A stretch of DNA of 64,000 nt from Salvator merianae (lineage: Eukaryota; Chordata; Lepidosauria; Squamata; Teiidae): the NCBI GenBank assembly GCA_003586115.2, contig QVOM02000042.1:73729673-73793672 (forward strand), written 5' to 3'. A program made the translations under genes and the position numbers. The notes under the pieces are model-generated. The model worked only from the letters and a program-made list of their open reading frames with translations, was not told the DNA's origin and made no database searches. Positions 33,598 to 45,188 of the stretch are shown one piece after another (position 1 is the first letter of the stretch; every line of letters begins with the position of its first letter).

Positions 33598-35414
33598 ATA
33601 AATGTATTAATAGAAAATATTAAACCCGACTGTACACTATCATTTAGGTGCCAGCTTACTGTTGATTGCCATTGCAGAACATTTGGACGTCAAATACTGA
33701 TGCTGGGAATCCAATCTTAAACATCTTGAAGATGCTTAAGAACATATGTGCTGAAAAGTCACGGAGTGGCATATTCATTACACCACTAGCTGCATCCAGT
33801 ATTCAGTTTTCCAATGGTACTTCTCATTGCCTCGTTCTGTTTTCTACTCTGTAAAGTATATCTTTTGTTGTTATTATTAGGGTTAATCTTTTCTTTCAAT
33901 AAAGGGATGATGGCTCTTTTTTTATTATAGTGCCCATGTGGTAAGATATACTATATACTTCTTTCTTTTTTTGGCTCTGAATAGCTAAAGCGAGCAACAG
34001 AAAGAGAGATGAACATCACTCTGAACTCTTAATTGCTTCTTTATGACTAGAGTGTCAGTGGTAAAATTAATTCCCTTGGCTATGTCTGTTCCTTTTGCTT
34101 CTATCAGCTCAGTAAAATCATTGTTTTTTTATTGACAGTCTGCACTAACACTGACAAATTCATTTGGAGTAAATATTAGAGGAGGAAGGTGGTTTAGTCG
34201 TTATTGATCATGCTATATTTTACTTTTGACCATCCCACTAGAAAATTGCCTCCCATCCCTTCAGCAATCCTTTTTCTGTGTTCTGTTATTTAGTTGAACT
34301 TGTGTCCTACAAGCAAACGTGATTGGAGAAAAGTGATTTGGGTCCCTGAGTAGAGGTGAGATTTTGGACTGATCAGTAGGAGAATATTAGAGAGAATTGA
34401 GGATGTAAAATAAAAAATGATGATAGTGGCCAGGTACAGAAGCTTCCAGGTAGAATCACTAGCAAGTTCAGTCTGGCAACAGAAAAAACGTTCACAATCA
34501 GGAGCACAGGACAAAGAGTGTGCCAGTGGCTCCTTGAACAATGACTGGTCTTCCCTGTTTACCTTTGAGGCTGGGGACAAGAAGTTGTTTGACCTCAGAG
34601 TTGCATGGGGCTATCTTCTGAAGCCCAAAGAAATACTACCAGGCTGTGGAATGGTGCCTGGACCATTCTTGCTTCCACTACCTCTCTGCAAGGTGGCAGC
34701 AGGAACCAGGACTTAGCCTGGCCTTCGTTGAAGACCACATCAAAGTGGTCCACTGGTCTGCTCCCAGGTGCAGTTTCCACTCCCAAGAGTGGGCCAAGCA
34801 TGAGGGCTGTGCAGCTAGTGTGTTCCCCAGGAATCCATGTCTCCCGTGAAGCACATTGATGTGTGGACTCCACAGTCCCAGGACACATCTGACACAGTCC
34901 TCCTGGACCATTTGGATGTTACCACTGAGACTGTAAGAAACCAATGAAGCAGGATTACACACTGTTGTAAACAGCTTTGGTGACATGTCTTCTGCTCCAG
35001 GGAAGACAGTAGTGGCTGTCAAGCATAACTCCAGAACAGTGGTAACTAATACTTGTTGGGGTTGGTGTGACAGGGAATTCAGCATCTAGGCGGGAGTGGA
35101 GCCAGTGACAAATATAGCCAGAACTAATGGTAAGCAGCAGAGCGCTACAGGCTGCAAGCCTATGAATATCCACAGAACAGTCAAGCCTCCTCAACATAAT
35201 AAGGCTCAAATTCATTGAATTCATTGTCAGCATTCTATGGATAGGGAGAGAGAGAAAGTATACTAAGGTTCAGTGTGTGGTGACAACTGTGGATTGCAGC
35301 CTAATTTATCCTGCTGAAACGATTGCATTTGAGATGAGTTAGCCCAGCAGCAGAGTGGGAAAACATCCTGATAAATATAACATAGAATCGCAGATAAGTG
35401 AGCAAATGGTGTCA
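33598..35414. other. Stretch with no recognised gene
   Basis: 33850-34210 is AT-rich and unique-looking, 34600-34930 is GC-richer with several overlapping short frames on both strands. I recognise neither exons nor a repeat family. The GC-richer part could be a worn DNA transposon. Confidence 0.45.
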
Positions 35415-35465
35415 TACACTGCAGCCCTATATACAATTGCTCAGAAGTATACCCCACTGACCTAT
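35415..35465. repeat. Fragment of a short interspersed reptile repeat
   Basis: CTGCAGCCCTATATACAATT then GCTCAGAAGTATACCCCACT fits the pattern 'tgcaatcctata...ctcagaagtaagtcccattg' that I recall from squamate DNA. Short match. Confidence 0.45.
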
Positions 35466-37299
35466 CCTGAATCCAGTATCCACAAAAGCATCCAATATTT
35501 GGGATATGGCTTTGGTTTTTGTTTTCTTTTTCCTCTTCTGGTGTCAGATTCTTGAATGGAAAATTGGAAAAAAAAAAATGGGGTAAAATAGGTTTGCTCT
35601 TTCTTTAGCATTCAAGAATACTATAATATCCTTTCTGCAGTAAAACAAATACAAGCTAAGATTGTAGAGGGATTGACATAGGTGCAAAGAAAACAACAGC
35701 TGTGACTGGCAATGTATAACTGTTGAAAAACCTTCGCTCTTGATTACTTTGGCAGATATCTGAGGGAGCAAGATGCTCCAAAGTGCCCACTTTAGGGAGC
35801 ATAGACTGGGAGCAATTCTGCTTACATCAGTTTGTGTGCCTCTGTGTGTGACTTGGTAGTCGGTGTCCGTACTTCTGAGTCATCCTCTGCCGCAAGACCA
35901 TTCACGGAATCATCATTCATCTTCTTGGTGAATGCTAAATACAGCTAGAATTCTCTGGAACCTTGAAGAAACTGTCACTCCAAAGCTAGCAGCATTGTTT
36001 CTACTGCAGCAGGAGAGACAGAATGGAACAGAACATTTTAAATAACCATTTGTCAGATCTCAGATCAGCATTCTGTCTTCATGTTTAGCATGTAGAATGT
36101 GTCAGTGCTTCTGCTTCAGGAGTCTTGTCAGTTTCTGACAGCATTCTTGGACTCCCAAGAACTCCAGATGATTCAGACAGCACTTTTGGCTTCTTGATCA
36201 AGCAGGTTTCAGGCCTTCAGTGCTTAGAGCTAAGAACTATTTACAATTAGCAATATGTTTCTAAACCAGAGGGGCTGAACAGATATTGTCCTGAGATTGA
36301 TTTCAGCCTTCATGAGTCTTTTTCCATATGTATGGACACACATACATGTAGAAATAGCACAGATATTTTTCCTCCCTTCCTTTTCTTTTTGGTCTTCCTT
36401 TGCAGCCCCTGATGGGGCCTTGAGAATGAAAGAAAAAACTGATTGAGGATCTGCTTCACCTCTGTGCTTGACCTCAATTACTCTGCTCTAACCTCCTTGG
36501 CACTGGGCAACAGTTTTCATTCCTGTATGCAATCTGAAATACTGTGTAGCCCTGTTTATACATAAACACTCACCACTTAAGCAAGTAATGACTTGGAGAA
36601 AGATTTTAATAAATAAAGTAAAGGAGTCACATGATTGAACGTGAATCTATGCAGTTTTCTTGGCAATGGTGCAGAAGTGTTTGCTGCTCCTTTTAACACT
36701 TTTCAACTTCCAGTCTAGACTACTGTATAATGCTTGACATTCCTGGTTTACAAATCAAAGTACCATGAGATGCATAGCCCTTAAGGATATGCAAAATGGT
36801 TTGAGCTCAGAATGTTTTGACTTCAAATGGGCTGCTTCAAGGGTTTCAAGCTCAAAACAAAACACACTTTGAGTTGCTTTGTTCCAGGCTACGAACACAA
36901 TTTTGGAGAGGTGCATTCTCTTTCTGGCCATGCTGTTCATTTCTTTTGTAGATTGTGGCTGGTAGGGAACACTGACCATGCACTGCCACTGAAATAACTT
37001 TGGTGTCCCTGGAAGCCACCCATAGGGAACAACACAGGGTTATGAGCTTCACATTGTTAAGCTATGTTATGCCAATTTCATTTCAAGTTTTGTTCTGTAG
37101 AAACAAGTGGAAGACATGCTGGCAGCATTTTTGCCTGCATGACTGCAGTCACACCCAATGTTTAATCAGTTTCCAGGCTGTCCTCTGTTCTAAGGCATCA
37201 CACTCAAAAATGAATTTCTGTTTGTTCTCTGGATTGTCTCCCCCTCCCCAATTGTGACTATTCTATATTTGGATTATCAGGAGGTGCCATCTAGACTTT
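35466..37299. other. Stretch with no recognised gene
   Basis: AT-rich unique-looking sequence. No exon or repeat family recognised. Confidence 0.5.
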
Positions 37300-38250
37300 T
37301 GTGCGTGTGCAGTGGGAGGGATTCCCTTCAACTCTCCAACCAATGTCTGACCTTGTAGGCATTATCATTCTCAAGTGGGAGAGTGCTGCTGCTTGAGCAG
37401 TCATTTTGTTTCCTTCCTGGTCCCTGCGGAAGGAAAAAGAACAAGAGGAGGATAAAGAGGTGAGGGGGGTAACAGTTGGACCGACCAGACCAAGCAAAAG
37501 TGGCCAGTGGTTCACTGCACTCCTCAGCCACCCTGGCTTCTGACTGCTCCCGAGTGCCTCTTGCCCAACTTGGTCCACCTGCTAGCACTGCACCTGGCTT
37601 GCTCTCTTCCCTGTCCTGGTGGGCTGCTGCTGCTGACAGACCACTGCTTCTCACCATGGCCATGTCCCACACCCAGTGTGTGAAAGTGAGCAGGGTACAG
37701 GGATCATGAGTTTTGTGCTCTTTCACAACCACAGCAGCATGCTGAGGTCAAGGAGGAAGACTGGAAAAAGGCACCATCTTTCCTGAGGCTGATGAGGCAG
37801 CTACTCTGCCTTGGAATCAGAGCCCAAGGCACTGCTACTGCTACTGCCACTGCCTCTGCTGTTCTTTGACTCTTGCATGGAGCTGTAGCTACCAGCACTC
37901 TTGTTCAGCTCATTGCACTTGTCCTGCGAGGGATCGGCTCATCCAGGCACCCAGTTTGTCACCCCCACCACTGCTGCCCCCCAGCAGCTGCAGCCAAAGC
38001 ATGGTGCAGTGGGGTTACAGTGCAGCAGGTGGGTGCTCCCTGCCTCACACCTGCCTCAGCTTGGCCCCCCACCTCAGGCCCTGGTGCCTCCCCCACTGTT
38101 CCCTTTGACACACACCCCACTGACTCAAGAGGAGGCAGGTTTGAGGAGGAAAGAGATGAGGACTCAGCCTCACCTCAGTGATGAGAAAGGAGGAGGGGCA
38201 AAAAGCCAGGCTTTCGCCTCAATCTCAATATCCTGCTGTGGGTAGGCATA
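37300..38250. other. GC-richer segment with many overlapping short open frames
   Basis: The block is enriched in CTGCTG/CACTGC and CCCC text and keeps several frames open on both strands (for example 37328-37732 minus and 37901-38245 plus). The predicted peptides are Pro/Ser/Ala-rich and mutually antisense. I recognise no domain and no splice pattern that would make one frame the real one. It may be an unrecognised exon, a decayed repeat, or chance. Confidence 0.3.
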
Positions 38251-39045
38251 AATGTGAAAGAACCCAAACCTCACAATCGCTTGCCCTGCTCACTCATACT
38301 CACACACATGTGCACACGTTCCTCTGTTTTTCTCTGTGTATGCAGATGTTGCCTTTGTTTAAAGAGCCGTTAATTAACGGCAAAGGGCACACAAGTTCAC
38401 CCAAAGGTGGAACGCTTCCTCTTCTGCTTTAGCACTTCAGCAAAGCAGCACAACTGCATAAAACTTGGAGGCAAACAAGGCTTGAAAAAGAAGAGAAAGT
38501 GTTTCAGTTCCTTCCAGCCACCAGTGTGGGTGCCTCTTCCTGCTGAGGTGAAAGGGAAAACGGAATACACTGTGGGACAGGAGGGGCAAGGGAGTGGGAG
38601 AAAATAATCTGAAGGACAGAAGAGCAAAGGGAGAAAGTGCTAGCCGGTCCCTGTATCATCTTTATTATGGCTAAGAAGAAGCATAAAACCAACAGAAAAC
38701 CATGCCAGGAAGCTTTCTGAAAAATTCCTTGCCCCCCCTTTCTGTATGCGTCTGTGTATGTGTGGGATAAGCAGACAGAAGTAATAATAGATGCTCAGTA
38801 GGCAGGGGTGGGGGAGGGTGGAGATAGAGGGAGGTGGCCTTCTGTCTCCTGGAGTAGCCAAAATGTGATTGACAGAAGTGTAACCAAACACAGGAGGAGA
38901 GGGGGAAAGTATGGTATCACCGGAGTGAGGCTTTGATCCTGAATAGTGTGTACAAACAAAGACAATTTCAGGGAGCAGTAAATAAAAGGGTATAAACTAA
39001 TCAAAAACAGGGAAAGAAGATACCAAATCCATTCTGGCATCTTTT
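38251..39045. other. Stretch with no recognised gene
   Basis: Mixed composition, no exon or repeat family recognised. Confidence 0.5.
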
Positions 39046-39066
39046 CCTCCCTCCCTCCCTCCCTCT

Positions 39067-39141
<75 letters not shown>
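39046..39141. repeat. Compound microsatellite (CCCT)n-(CT)n-(AC)n
   Basis: Short CCCT run, then about 16 CT units (39070-39102) and about 19 AC units to 39140. Confidence 0.97.
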
Positions 39142-39143
<2 letters not shown>

Positions 39144-40234
39144 TATAGAGAGCTCTGGTTCCTGAACTCCTTTTCCTATCATTACTTCTGCTTCTGCTTT
39201 CTACTGTTCGGCTTTCTAAGAAACTGTAACACAATTTGTAGTTAAGGGCTGCACATCTGAATACGCAACTGATCTGTGCCGCTTGAAGGGTTAGCTTGCC
39301 AGGGGCTTCAAGCAGATCCTTGAACTGGAGACAGGACTTTACAGAAGAATGGATTTGCTTTTCACTGCACCTTATCAAGAAGTTGGTCCTTGTCCAGGCA
39401 TATCAGGAGTCATACAAAGAGAAAGATGGAGCATTTCTGATATTATCTATCTGATATTATTGGTCAGGGTACTATTCAGCTATTGCCTTGTAGCATATCC
39501 AGCATTTTTTCATGTCTCTAGTGTATTCCACCTACATACTAACTCACCACTTAAGCCTGGATTTATTTCAGACAATGTTCTTCTAATTACAGCAATAAAG
39601 CCAAGGTTAATATTTTCTTCCATAATCATTTAGTGCTTAAACCTAATTCTGTCCCTTGTGTAGTTCCTGGAATGATAGGAATCATTTTTCATATTTCTAT
39701 CAATTAGTTGTAGCGCTGTTCAGACATATCAAGTGATAGCTCATTGTGTACTTTTGCCATCTATGCATAAAAGGAAGCGCAGTTCTTAAGACTGCAATCA
39801 TATGATATTTTCACAACATAAATGGAAGTCAGACTGAAACTTGAAATCAAAATTAGGGCTATCAACAAATTTTAAAATTGGTGGTTTAATTTCCTGCCTT
39901 CCCTAACAGCCAATTCAGTACTAAATCTGAACAAATGGGCAGATTTTTGAAACCTTAATGCAGGTATGTCGATAGTGATAGGGTTCGGATAACAGGGGAA
40001 AGAGTGATACAAGCATTCCACTCTTCTCTCAGGGCTTTAAGGATAGCATTACCATTATAGTGGCATTCATACAGTGGTGGTGTTCTGCTGAAATGGCAGC
40101 CATTGCTGCCAACCTATCTAGATCACAGCTGGAGGACAAGAAGGGAATCGTCAAACCCAAGAAATGACCCCATGGACATTTCCCGTGCTTGATGACTAAA
40201 AGAAGCCGTTGAGGGGAAAGACATCTGCATTTTT
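39142..40234. other. AT-rich stretch with no recognised gene
   Basis: No exon or repeat family recognised. Confidence 0.5.
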
Positions 40235-40776
40235 ATTTCACCTTATATCCATAGGTCTCAGGGTGGGTTACAACCATAAAAATGAAATATAAAGTGAACA
40301 CACTAAAAAGAATGACAGTGCCTGAAAGAGGAGAGGGGAAGCTGTTTCCTAAACCAGGGTAAACAAGTGCCTCTTCACTGAATATATATAGTGAAGGTGA
40401 ATATATGTTTTCACTATATATAGTGAATATATATGAATATATATAGTGAAGGTGCCTGGCGCACTGCAAGGAGAAAGTTATTCCTGGTCCCTACCCCTGT
40501 AATTACTGAAGGTGGTGGTACAAGCAAAACCTGTAGATCTTAAAGCATAGGTAGGTTGGTATGGGAAAAGGCATTCCTTTAGGTATTTGGCGCCAAGTCA
40601 TTTAGGGCCTTAAAAGTTAAAGTTAACACCTTGAATTGGCTTTGATAGTAGAGTGAAGGTGCAACAGCAGTGGCTGCATGGCAGTGGCAAAGCAGTGGAT
40701 TGCAAACGTGATAAGCTACTCCCAGAACTCTTCCTCCTCCTGTTGAACTGCCCTGAGGAATGCTTATGGTGGCATT
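40235..40776 (-). pseudogene. L2-clade LINE 3' fragment
   Basis: ATAGGTCTCAGGGTGGGTTA at the 3' side is followed by the same block order as 43795-44440 (AAGCTGTTTCCTAAACCAGG, GGCATTCCTTTAGGTATTTG, CATTTAGGGCCTTAAAAGTT, AACACCTTGAATTGGC). The copy contains a small tandem TATATATAGTGAA expansion at 40381-40450. No open frame. Confidence 0.78.
40381..40450. repeat. Short tandem repeat of TATATATAGTGAA type
   Basis: GAATATATATAGTGAAGGTG recurs at 40380 and 40436, with ATATAGTGAATATATATGAA between. It lies within the L2 3' fragment and is probably slippage or local duplication. Confidence 0.8.
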
Positions 40777-41072
40777 AGGGATGTACAAATTTCATTTTGC
40801 ATTTGAAAATTCGATCAAACACTTTGTGTTCCTGTCAAACCAAGCAAGCGGCTGTTCAACTATCTGGAAATTCGGTCGAACCAAACCAGACTTTTTTTCA
40901 CAAACATGAACAATTTGATCAAACAGTTCATGTTCACTGTGTTTATTGCCCTTGAAAAGGGCTTTTTTGATGGAGTCAAAAATATGGAGAAAACCCATAT
41001 TTAAAGTTTTGTTTTTAATTCTGTATGATGGAAAACAAATGAAATGAAACCAAGAATAATATGTGCAACCCT
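40777..41072. mobile_element. Non-autonomous DNA element, ~296 bp, inverted ends AGGGNTGNACA
   Basis: Left end AGGGATGTACAAATTTCATT; the complement of the right end reads AGGGTTGCACATATTATTCT with TTTCATTTCATTT inside. Repeated short motifs (AATTCGATCAAAC, AATTCGGTCGAACC, AATTTGATCAAAC) fill the interior. No exact target duplication seen. It lies next to the L2 fragment at 40235. Confidence 0.6.
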
Positions 41073-41419
41073 CAGTAGCATTTATTGCAAATTTGGCTCT
41101 ACCTATTAATTAACTCAATGAATCTGGTTCCAGAATAACTAATGATTTTGGCAGTGTCAGCAAAACCAAGGCAGAATTCAACCTAAAAACAGTGCTGGAG
41201 TTGGCAGGTGGTTTAAAACACTCTGCTTAGGTCAATGTTTTGTTGGGGCTGTAGATTGTTCCCAATCTGATAATCAGATGGATCATTTAATGAAAAGACA
41301 GAGGTAATAACCTCTTTTGTCAGCTAATCTATATGTGTGTCTATGCAATAATATAGATCAACTACGCCATACCTGGCATATGCCCTTTGCTGAGTGGGAG
41401 AAGTATAGACATTTATTTA
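41073..41419. other. Stretch with no recognised gene
   Basis: No exon or repeat recognised. Confidence 0.5.
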
Positions 41420-41589
41420 CAACAATTAGCATTTGTGTATCACTTTTCCTCCAAAGTGCACACAATTTCCTCCCATCTTTTTACCTTCACAGCAATCCTA
41501 TGAGGTAGCTTGTGCTGAAAGGCAGTCTCTGGCCCAAAGTTACTCAGTGAGCTTTCAGTGTTTAGCTGCAACTCAAACCCAGGGAGTCA
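41420..41589. repeat. Ancient L2/MIR-type repeat fragment
   Basis: TTTGTGTATCACTTTTCCTC, CCTTCACAGCAATCCTATGA then GGTAG, and GGCCCAAAGTTACTCAGTGA follow the amniote pattern 'cctcacaacaaccctgtgaggtaggt...gcccaaggtcacccagtgag'. The group B element at 41592 is inserted at its right edge. Confidence 0.7.
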
Positions 41590-41591
41590 TA

Positions 41592-41993
41592 GGCCTTTCT
41601 GCACTGCCTCACTGTGATCTGAACCTGAGGGTCTGGAGCAGCAAGGCCCACATATTCAGACCACAGAAAGGTGTAGTCTGGACCTATGCCATATGCACCA
41701 TACGCACAACAGCACTAGTCCAGATTAGCCCTGACACCAGCCCCAAACTCAGAAGGTCCTAGCCTCAGAGCACCAGGGATCCAATTTCAGTAGTGCACAT
41801 TGGTGTGCTGCTGAAAAGAGTCCCATGGTGTCCCGGATTAGGGCTCGCCAATATGCCGGTAGACATCAATATCAAGGTCTGTTAGTGATCCAGATAAAGG
41901 GCCTCTTGATCTGGATCTTGCTCCATTCTACACAGACAAAGGATGCTAGTGGTGTGCAGTGTCTCCCATATTCTGCAAGTGCAAAAAGGCCCA
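41592..41993. mobile_element. Group B DNA transposon, complete, 402 bp, TA target duplication
   Basis: Left end TA then GGCCTTTCTGCACTGCC; right end TGCAAGTGCAAAAAGGCCCA then TA. The inverted ends pair over about 15 bp. The interior has GGGTCTGGAGCAGCAAGGCC, shared almost exactly with the copy at 15752, and the AGTGTCTCCCATATTCTGC group ending. One of the best-preserved copies. Confidence 0.88.
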
Positions 41994-41995
41994 TA

Positions 41996-42534
41996 ATTTT
42001 CACACTCCGTGCTGCAGTGCATGATGCAGAGATTGTTCTTGGCCAGTTGGACCAGGAATGGGGTGAGGTGCCTTGGAGCGTGCTGGTGGTCAGCCACAGG
42101 ATGACTGGCTTTCCTTTGGATCTGGGAAAACTGAGCAACACATCCACTGTTTCTGGAGCCTGGTGAGATGCCCGGCTTTGGCATGGGGCGTGGCTATTCA
42201 TGCCACTGCCACATGCCCACACAGTGGTGGCAAATATAGAACACAGCTATGGGTCATGAAGGAGAGTACTTTAAAGCACCATGCTCTCAAGAGTGATTTT
42301 CACATCTGGAAGGGGGCCTGGCACAATGTCCGAGTGGACACTGCTCACCAAGGAAAGACCAGTCCTCCTGGCAAACACTGTACCTGGGACTTCAAATGCT
42401 GCAATTGTGCAGGACCATGTAGAAGCTGCCGTTGGTTCTAGCCCAACACTTTCAGATCTGCAAAATGCTAGCCACACTTTTTTTATTATTATTTCACAAT
42501 CCAGCTAGTTATAAACGTGTTGCTACCAGTTTTT
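41996..42534. other. GC-richer stretch with a 122-codon open frame, no recognised gene
   Basis: A forward frame at 42073-42441 and minus-strand frames overlap it. The forward peptide is Cys/His-rich near its end but shows no regular zinc-finger spacing. Not supported as a gene. Confidence 0.35.
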
Positions 42535-42665
42535 GCATAGAGCAGGAATGGACAAAATCCAATCCTCCAGACCCCACTGAATTCCAGTCTTTTTGTCATT
42601 AACTAGACTCACTGGAGCACATGGGAATTGTAGCTCAGCACTTCCTGGAATGCCAATGTTTGAGT
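42535..42665. mobile_element. Possible worn hAT-like MITE
   Basis: AATCCTCCAGACCCCACTGA with GGGAATTGTAGCTCAGCACT and TCCTGGAATGCC resembles the palindromic reptile MITE 'ccctccagatgttgctgaactaca...tgtagttcagcaacatctggag'. No clear target duplication. Confidence 0.35.
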
Positions 42666-42715
42666 GATAAACAAATTACTTTTAGTTGTAGTACTACTGT
42701 TTGCTTGATACTTTT

Positions 42716-42716
<1 letters not shown>

Positions 42717-42762
<46 letters not shown>
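42717..42762. repeat. (AT)n microsatellite
   Basis: About 22 uninterrupted AT units. Confidence 0.97.
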
Positions 42763-42766
<4 letters not shown>

Positions 42767-42883
42767 AGTCTGCTTGAGTGTACATTCCCAAATTCACTAT
42801 TTTAATAATTAATTGGTTGCTTTTATCACCGGCCTTTTACTAAATGGTCCCAAAGTATGCAACAGGATAAAAAGACAAAAAAG

Positions 42884-42979
42884 GGAAAGGAAAGGAAAGG
42901 AAAGGAAAGGAAAGGAAAGGAAAGGAAAGGAAAGGAAAGGAAAGGAAAGGAAAGGAAAGGAAAGGAAAGGAAAGGAAAG
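42884..42979. repeat. (AAAGG)n pentanucleotide microsatellite, about 19 units
   Basis: A long, nearly perfect run of AAAGG. Frames through it give Lys-Gly-Arg or Leu-Ser-Phe repeats and are artefacts. Confidence 0.98.
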
Positions 42980-43794
42980 ATCAGAATTTATAAAATACAA
43001 TTTTAAAAGTTCAATTTTATTTTTTTCCAAAGAAATTTTATCATTGTTAAAATAAAATTATTACAATTTTATAATTATGCAATACCAAACAACCTAAATA
43101 ATATTACTTTATTACTAATACATATACATCTAAAATATCTATTAAAATCTATCTTCATCATTATATATACATAAGTGAGATACGTATCATGCAGATCTAA
43201 GTTGAACTTACATTTCTAGATTGCCATAAATTTAAACAATGGTTGCTTGGAAGTATTGTTGAGTTAAGATTTACTATAGGTCCTATTAAAGGATCTCATT
43301 CCTTAGAAAATGATTGTGCTTTCCACGTTCCATGTGAATTATCAAATAAGAAATATATTCACCTGCTGTTGTATTCCATACTTTGTTATACCAGTTTTCT
43401 TTAGTGAGAATTGTAATTTGTTTTCAGTTTTACACTATTGTAAAATATGCAGTCCTTAACATAAACTTGATTAATTTATTTTGCAGTATCTGTTGATTTA
43501 AACCTCTAAATAATAGTAACATGCTTAACTCAGGTGGCCAGACTATATTTATATAGTCAACAATGATAACAATGAGATTTCCTAATCAAAAAGTCCAAAA
43601 TTCTTGACTTTTTTTTTTTACTTTTCCAGTACATGTGGAAGAAGGTACCTTTGTACTCAAAGAAATGCCAACAAAACGATGTATAAGAATAGCCTAAGTG
43701 TAATATCTGCACCGCTGTTTTATACCATTTTCATAGAATTTTCAGTTTTATTTCTTTAGTTCTTACTGCTTTACTACAATGATGCTTGTTTGTT
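42980..43794. other. AT-rich stretch with no recognised gene
   Basis: Very AT-rich, many stops, no exon or repeat family recognised. Confidence 0.55.
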
Positions 43795-44202
43795 TGCATT
43801 TTTATCCTGCCTTATACCCAAAGGTCTCAGGGTGAGTTACAACAATAAAAACAGAATGAAAAATAAACATACTAAAACAGTAATAGTGCCTGAAAGTAGA
43901 GAAGGGAAGCTATTTCCTTAGTTAAAGGCAAGGGTAAATAGGTGCATTTTCACTGCTCTCCTAAAGATGTAAAGCGAAGATGCCTGATGCACCTCAGGGG
44001 ACAGACTGTCCCATAGGCTGGGGACCACCATCGAAAAGGCCCTATTTCAGGTGCTCAACCCTTTAGCTACTGGAGATTGTGGTATAACCAGGAGTACCTC
44101 ATCTGCAGATTGTAAAGCACAGGCAGGTCAGTATCGGAGAAGCTGTTCCTTTAGGTATTTAGGGCCCAATCCATTTAGGGCCTTATAAGTTAAGGTTAAC
44201 AC

Positions 44203-44403
44203 CAGCGGCGCCCGCCAGCTTTAAGGGCGGGTGTTCACACCCCGCGCAAAGCGCTCCATGGCTGTTCATGGGGCCTCCGGGCCTCCATATCGTTGCTAGG
44301 CAACCTGCTGTGACAGTATGGAGGCCTGGAGGCCCAGCGAACAGCCATGGCGCACTTTGTGCGGGCTGCGAAGACCCATCCCTAAAACTGGCGGCTGCCA
44401 CTG
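44203..44403. mobile_element. hAT-like palindromic MITE (201 bp) inserted in the L2 3' UTR
   Basis: Ends CAGCGGCGCCCGCCAGCTTT and, in complement, CAGTGGCAGCCGCCAGTTTT. Arms of about 85 bp include GCCATGGCTGTTCNNNGGGCC. Flanking 8-mers are GTTAACAC (44195-44202) and GTTAACAT (44404-44411), 7 of 8 identical. Removing the element restores continuous L2 text (GGTTAACACCTTGAATTGG-type), also seen intact at 40626. Confidence 0.93.
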
Positions 44404-45188
44404 GTTAACATCTTGAATTGGGCCAGGTAGCAAATTGATAACCAGTGCAGTTTTTTTAAAGACAGACATGAAATACATCTGGCCAGCCACTCCAGTCAGC
44501 AGTCTCACTGCTGCATTCTGCACTAACTGCAGCTTCCAATCCATTTCAAGGGCAGCTCCATGTAAAGCGCATTACAGTAATCCAGTCTGGAAGTTAATGA
44601 AGCATGGATTGCTGTGGCCAGATTACCTCTGTCCAGAAGGGACCATAGCTGGCAAATCAGCTGTAACTGGAGGTGGGCATTCTTGGTCACCACTACTATC
44701 CAAGCTTCAAGCGATAATGCAGAATCCAAGAGCGGCCCCTGATTTCAAACCTGTCCTTTCCAGGGGAAAGCAAGCCTGGAAGGACCAGATGCCTCCCAAA
44801 TTCACAGACTCAAGACCTTGTAACACGCAACACCTTAGTTTTATCAGATTCAACTTCAATTTATTGGCACTTATCAAACCCATTACTGCCTCCAGGCACC
44901 TGTCAAGCATTTCAGCCACCTGTCCTGATTCAGATGACACAGAGATGCAGAGCTGTGTGTCATCTGCATAATGATGACACCTTACTCAAAATCTCCTGAT
45001 GACTTCCCCCAGCACCTTCATATAGATATTGAAAAGCATGGGACATAAGATCAACTCCCACATGTTCCCAGGATGACTAGCAGAAATCTCCTACAACTGC
45101 CCTCGGAATTGGCCTTGGAGATAGGAATGGAACCACTGTAACACAGTACCTCCAACTTCTAAACTCCCTAGTCTCTCCAGAAGGGTAC

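Noticed and set aside
39001..39378. 125-codon minus-strand frame with Arg-Glu and Val-Cys runs
   Set aside because: Most of its distinctive composition comes from the (CT)n-(AC)n microsatellite.
42073..42441. Cys/His-rich 122-codon frame as a zinc-finger exon
   Set aside because: Cys and His spacing does not fit C2H2 or other common fingers, and antisense frames are equally open.
44435..44971. 178-codon plus-strand open frame, the longest in the window
   Set aside because: It is antisense to L2 reverse transcriptase sequence; the minus strand carries the recognisable YADD core.
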